From JAABYT01 sp041581935 (GTDB lineage Bacteria; Pseudomonadota; Gammaproteobacteria; HK1), in NCBI GenBank assembly GCA_041581935.1, contig JBFICP010000125.1, positions 1-9,127 on the forward strand: 9,127 nt of DNA, read 5' to 3'. The position numbers were made by a program, and so were the translations under genes. The notes under the pieces were generated by a model, which saw only the letters and a list, made by a program, of their open reading frames with translations, ran no database searches and was not told where the DNA came from. Numbering within the stretch: position 1 is the first letter of the stretch; every line of letters begins with the position of its first letter. Of this stretch, positions 6,839-9,127 are shown one piece after another.

Positions 6839-6844
6839 AGGAGG
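6839..6844 (+). promoter_or_regulatory. Strong Shine-Dalgarno for the OsmC-like gene
   Basis: AGGAGG lies seven bases before the ATG at 6852. It is the best ribosome-binding site in the window and fixes the start of the OsmC-like gene. Confidence 0.8.
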
Positions 6845-6851
6845 ATCGGGG

Positions 6852-7268
6852 ATGAGAGCACGGCTGAAATGGCTTGGTGCGGTCTGCTTCGAGGCCGAAT
6901 CGGGTAGCGGGCACCGCATCGTGGTGGACGGTGCACCCGAGCACGGGGGCCGCAATGCCGGCCTGCGTCCCATGGAGGCCGTGCTCATCGGAGTCGGTGC
7001 CTGCAGCGCCTTCGATGTGGTATCGATCCTCAAAAAAGCGCGCCAGGCGGTCAGCGACTGTGTCGTGGAGCTCGAGGCCGACCGCGCCGACGATCCGCCC
7101 AAAGTATTCACCCAGGTGCGCATGCGCTTCGTGGTGACCGGCAAGGGCCTTCGGCGCTCGGCGGTCGAGCGTGCGGTGACACTGTCGGCGGAAAAATACT
7201 GCTCGGCGACGGCCATGCTGCGCCCTGCGGTGGACATCCGTCACGAGATCGAGATCGTCGAGGCATAG
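6852..7268 (+). CDS. OsmC/Ohr superfamily protein, YhfA-like
   Basis: A small cytoplasmic protein of 138 residues from the OsmC superfamily, whose better-known members reduce organic hydroperoxides with a pair of cysteines. Both expected cysteines are present: Cys51 in GVGACSAFDVV and Cys117 in EKYCSATAML. The first lies at the start of the long central helix that continues into SILKKARQAV. The RPMEAVLIGVGACSAFDVV stretch is typical of the YhfA branch rather than classical OsmC or Ohr. Two further cysteines (12 and 70) are not part of the usual pair. The gene is divergent from crp, as yhfA is in E. coli and the OsmC-like gene is beside vfr in Pseudomonas. The substrate of the YhfA branch is not established, so peroxidase activity here is an inference. 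Confidence 0.9.
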   Translation: MRARLKWLGAVCFEAESGSGHRIVVDGAPEHGGRNAGLRPMEAVLIGVGACSAFDVVSILKKARQAVSDCVVELEADRADDPPKVFTQVRMRFVVTGKGLRRSAVERAVTLSAEKYCSATAMLRPAVDIRHEIEIVEA

Positions 7269-7291
7269 CGGCGCGGGCTCGGCGGCTTTGC

Positions 7292-7317
7292 AGGTTGGGC
7301 CGCGCGCAGCCCGACCT
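7292..7317. repeat. REP-like palindrome, possible bidirectional terminator
   Basis: AGGTTGGGC (7292-7300) and GCCCGACCT (7309-7317) form a 9-pair stem with one G-T wobble around an 8-base loop, between the convergent OsmC-like and permease genes. Read on the minus strand it begins GGTAGGTCGGGCTG. That resembles the GTAGGTCGGGTTAGC-type extragenic palindromes I know from many proteobacterial genomes. It may be a dispersed REP element or act as a transcript end; copy number cannot be judged from one window. Confidence 0.5.
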
Positions 7318-7342
7318 ACCACGGGCGATGCGGCGCGAGCCG

Positions 7343-8515
7343 CTAGTCGGTCTTGTAGGGGTCGGCCGCGTCACGCAGCCCGTCGCCGAGAAAGTTGAAA
7401 GCGAGAACCACGATGACCACGGGCACCACCGGCAGCATGAGCCACGGGTAGAGTGCCACGGCGTTGATATTCTGCGCCTCGGTGAGCAGCACCCCCCAGC
7501 TGGTCACCGGCGGCCGCAGCCCGAGACCGAGAAAGCTCAGCGCCGTTTCACCGAGAATCATCGACGGAATCGAGAGCGTCGCCGAGGCGATCAGGTGACT
7601 CATGAAATTGGGCAGCAGGTGACGGCCGATGACGCGTGCCGGACGCGCGCCCATGAGCACGGCGGCCGTGGCGAAATCCTCCTCGCGCAGCGCCAGCAGC
7701 TTGGAACGCACCGCGCGGGCGAGACCCGTCCAATCGACCAGTCCGAGAATCACCGTGATGCCGAGAAATACGCCGATCGGGCTCCAGTTGACGGGCAGCG
7801 CGGCGGACAGCGCCATCCACAGGGGCAGCTCGGGAAAGGATCGGATTATCTCGATGAGGCGTTGCACGATGCTGTCGACCCAGCCGCCGTAATAGCCGGC
7901 GAGCCCGCCGAGAACGATGCCGATGACGAAGCTGATGGCGATTCCGATGAGCCCGACCGTCAGCGATATGCGCGCTCCGTAAATAATGCGTGACAGCACG
8001 TCACGGCCGAGTCGATCGGTACCCAGCAGAAACAGCGTGCCGTCCTCGGCAGGGCACACGATGTGAAAGCTCCCTGGAATCAGGCCCATCCACTTGTAGG
8101 TATCTCCGAGGCAGAAGAATCGCAGCTTGCGAATCTGCGTCGGATCGTCGGCGTAGACCCGGCGAAGGTTCTCGAGATCCAGCTCGAAGCCGTACTCGTA
8201 GACGAAGGGCCCTTCGAAGCGTCCCTCGTGAAACAGATGAATCGTCTGCGGTGGCGCGTAAATGTAGTCCGTATGACGCGAATGCAGGTTGTAAGGCGCG
8301 AGAACCTCGCTCACGAGGATGGTCAGGTACATGAACGCAAGCACCGCGGCGGACGCCACCGCCAGCCGATGACGCTTGAATCGCCACCACATCATGCGCC
8401 ACTGGGACGCCAGGTAGTAACGCTCCTGCTCTTCGGTCAACGCTTCGATGGAATACGGGTCGAACGGCGCGCTTGAGACGTAGTGCTCGAGCCGACTGCG
8501 ATCGACGCTGCTCAT
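7343..8515 (-). CDS. ABC importer permease, DppC/OppC type with long periplasmic insert
   Basis: Inner-membrane permease of a peptide/nickel-type ABC importer, 390 residues, against about 300 for E. coli DppC/OppC. A cytoplasmic N-terminus with MMWWRFKRHR (41-50) precedes TM1 (about 52-73). An unusually long loop (about 75-160) follows, including YIYAPPQTIHLF (84-95) and two cysteines (135, 154). FLLGTDRLGRDVLSRIIYGARISL (162-185) is the family hallmark leading into the core domain, with about five more helices to residue 377. The EAA loop that docks the ATPase is FATAAVLMGARPARVIGRHLLP (281-302). ETALSFLGLGLRPP (323-336) is also typical. Permeases with this insert are known to me mainly from proteobacterial oligosaccharide-type transporters such as AgpC. 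The substrate may therefore be a sugar or glycopeptide rather than a dipeptide, which is inference. Its ATG overlaps the upstream gene's TGA. Confidence 0.93.
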   Translation of the reverse strand: MSSVDRSRLEHYVSSAPFDPYSIEALTEEQERYYLASQWRMMWWRFKRHRLAVASAAVLAFMYLTILVSEVLAPYNLHSRHTDYIYAPPQTIHLFHEGRFEGPFVYEYGFELDLENLRRVYADDPTQIRKLRFFCLGDTYKWMGLIPGSFHIVCPAEDGTLFLLGTDRLGRDVLSRIIYGARISLTVGLIGIAISFVIGIVLGGLAGYYGGWVDSIVQRLIEIIRSFPELPLWMALSAALPVNWSPIGVFLGITVILGLVDWTGLARAVRSKLLALREEDFATAAVLMGARPARVIGRHLLPNFMSHLIASATLSIPSMILGETALSFLGLGLRPPVTSWGVLLTEAQNINAVALYPWLMLPVVPVVIVVLAFNFLGDGLRDAADPYKTD

Positions 8516-9127
8516 CGGCGCAAGCCCCCCTCCAGCCGGATGCGCGGATCGAGTGCCGCCAGCGCGAGGTCTGACAGAAACATCCCGACCACCGTGAGCG
8601 CTGCCAGGAACATCAGAAACGAGCCCGCCAGGAACATGTCCTGGCTCTGCAGTGCCGCCAGCAGCATCGGACCGGTCGTCGGCAGCGACAGCACCACCGA
8701 GACGATGGCGGCACCGGAGACCACCTGGGGCAACAGATTGCCGATGTCCGCGATGAAGGGATTGAGCGACATTCGAAGCGGATACTTGACGAGCAGCTTG
8801 AAAGGCGCCAGGCCCTTGGCACGCCCGGTAATCACGTACTGTTTCTGCAGCTCATCGAGAAGATTCGCGCGCAGGCGCCGTATCATCCCGGCGGTTCCTG
8901 ACGTGCCGATAACGATCACGGGAATCCACAGATGCTCGAGCACCGACAGGAACTTCGCCCAGCTCATGGGCTGGTCCAGGTACTGCGGGTCCATGAGGCC
9001 CCCGACCGGGGTGCCGAACACCACGTTGGCGAAATAAAGGAGCACCAGCGCGAGCAGAAAGTTCGGCGTCGCGAGACCGAGAAAGCCGATGAAGGTCAGG
9101 CCGTGATCGGCCCAGCTGTACTGGTGA
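8512..9127 (-). CDS. ABC importer permease, DppB/OppB type (partial, N-terminus outside window)
   Basis: C-terminal 204 residues of the partner permease; the frame stays open to the right edge and the N-terminus is missing. The visible part starts HQYSWADHGLTFIG and continues through GLATPNFLLALVLLYFANVVFG, a membrane helix typical of DppB/OppB. The EAA loop is QYVITGRAKGLAPFKLLVKYPLR, followed by LPQVVSGAAIVSVVLSLPTTGPMLL and the C-terminal DPRIRLEGGLRR. The internal GTG at 9043-9045 is not the start, since homology continues upstream of it. Stop and next start share ATGA (8512-8515), indicating translational coupling with the DppC-like gene. YPLR plus LPTTGP suggests the same oligosaccharide-associated subgroup as its partner, from recalled resemblance. 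Substrate-binding protein and ATPase genes probably lie upstream on the minus strand, beyond the window. Confidence 0.92.
   Translation of the reverse strand, partial: HQYSWADHGLTFIGFLGLATPNFLLALVLLYFANVVFGTPVGGLMDPQYLDQPMSWAKFLSVLEHLWIPVIVIGTSGTAGMIRRLRANLLDELQKQYVITGRAKGLAPFKLLVKYPLRMSLNPFIADIGNLLPQVVSGAAIVSVVLSLPTTGPMLLAALQSQDMFLAGSFLMFLAALTVVGMFLSDLALAALDPRIRLEGGLRR

Noticed and set aside
6741..6851. CRP autoregulatory site in the crp-osmC gap
   Set aside because: No pair of TGTGA-like half-sites at the right spacing is visible; the nearest, AGTGTA at 6790-6795, has no matching partner.
7295..7993. Plus-strand open frame of 232 codons opposite the DppC-like gene
   Set aside because: It is rich in Asp, Arg, His and Gln with no fold signature. 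The minus strand encodes a clear permease with an EAA loop.

Overview
The window is a high-GC stretch of what looks like an ordinary gammaproteobacterial core chromosome. The main reason is gene order: djlA, rpe, gph, trpG, trpD, trpC, then crp on the opposite strand, then a YhfA/OsmC-type gene divergent from crp. From memory, pseudomonads and xanthomonads carry closely related orders (rpe-gph-trpE near trpG-trpD-trpC-vfr/clp-osmC), and E. coli also has yhfA beside crp. The CRP homologue is of the Vfr/CRP type and keeps the cAMP- and DNA-contacting residues. I cannot name the genus from sequence alone.

Layout. Positions 1-149 hold no gene I can support. A LysR-family regulator (150-1052, minus) is divergent from djlA (1184-1996, plus). 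Their 131-base gap holds back-to-back -10-like elements and an AT-rich dyad. A compact plus-strand operon follows: rpe (2100-2777), gph (2774-3478), trpG (3485-4162), trpD (4176-5192) and trpC (5208-6017). Gaps within it are between -4 and 15 bases. Convergent to it is crp (6105-6740, minus), which shares a 111-base promoter region with the divergent OsmC/YhfA-like gene (6852-7268, plus). A REP-like palindrome (7292-7317) separates that gene from two minus-strand ABC permease genes. The DppC/OppC-type gene is complete (7343-8515). The DppB/OppB-type gene overlaps it by four bases and runs off the right edge (8512-9127).

How the genes work together. Rpe and Gph serve central carbon metabolism: pentose-phosphate epimerisation and 2-phosphoglycolate salvage. 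TrpG, TrpD and TrpC cover the glutamine amidotransferase, phosphoribosyltransferase and indole-glycerol-phosphate synthase steps of tryptophan synthesis. TrpE, the partner of TrpG, is not here: only six bases separate gph from trpG, where relatives often carry trpE. CRP is a global cAMP-dependent regulator, and the OsmC-like protein is probably a thiol peroxidase-type stress protein. The permease pair is the membrane part of an oligopeptide or oligosaccharide importer whose remaining genes lie outside the window.

I found no convincing undescribed system. The points most worth a second look are the missing trpE, the divergent lysR/djlA control region, the intergenic palindrome, and the cysteine-bearing periplasmic insert in the DppC-like permease.
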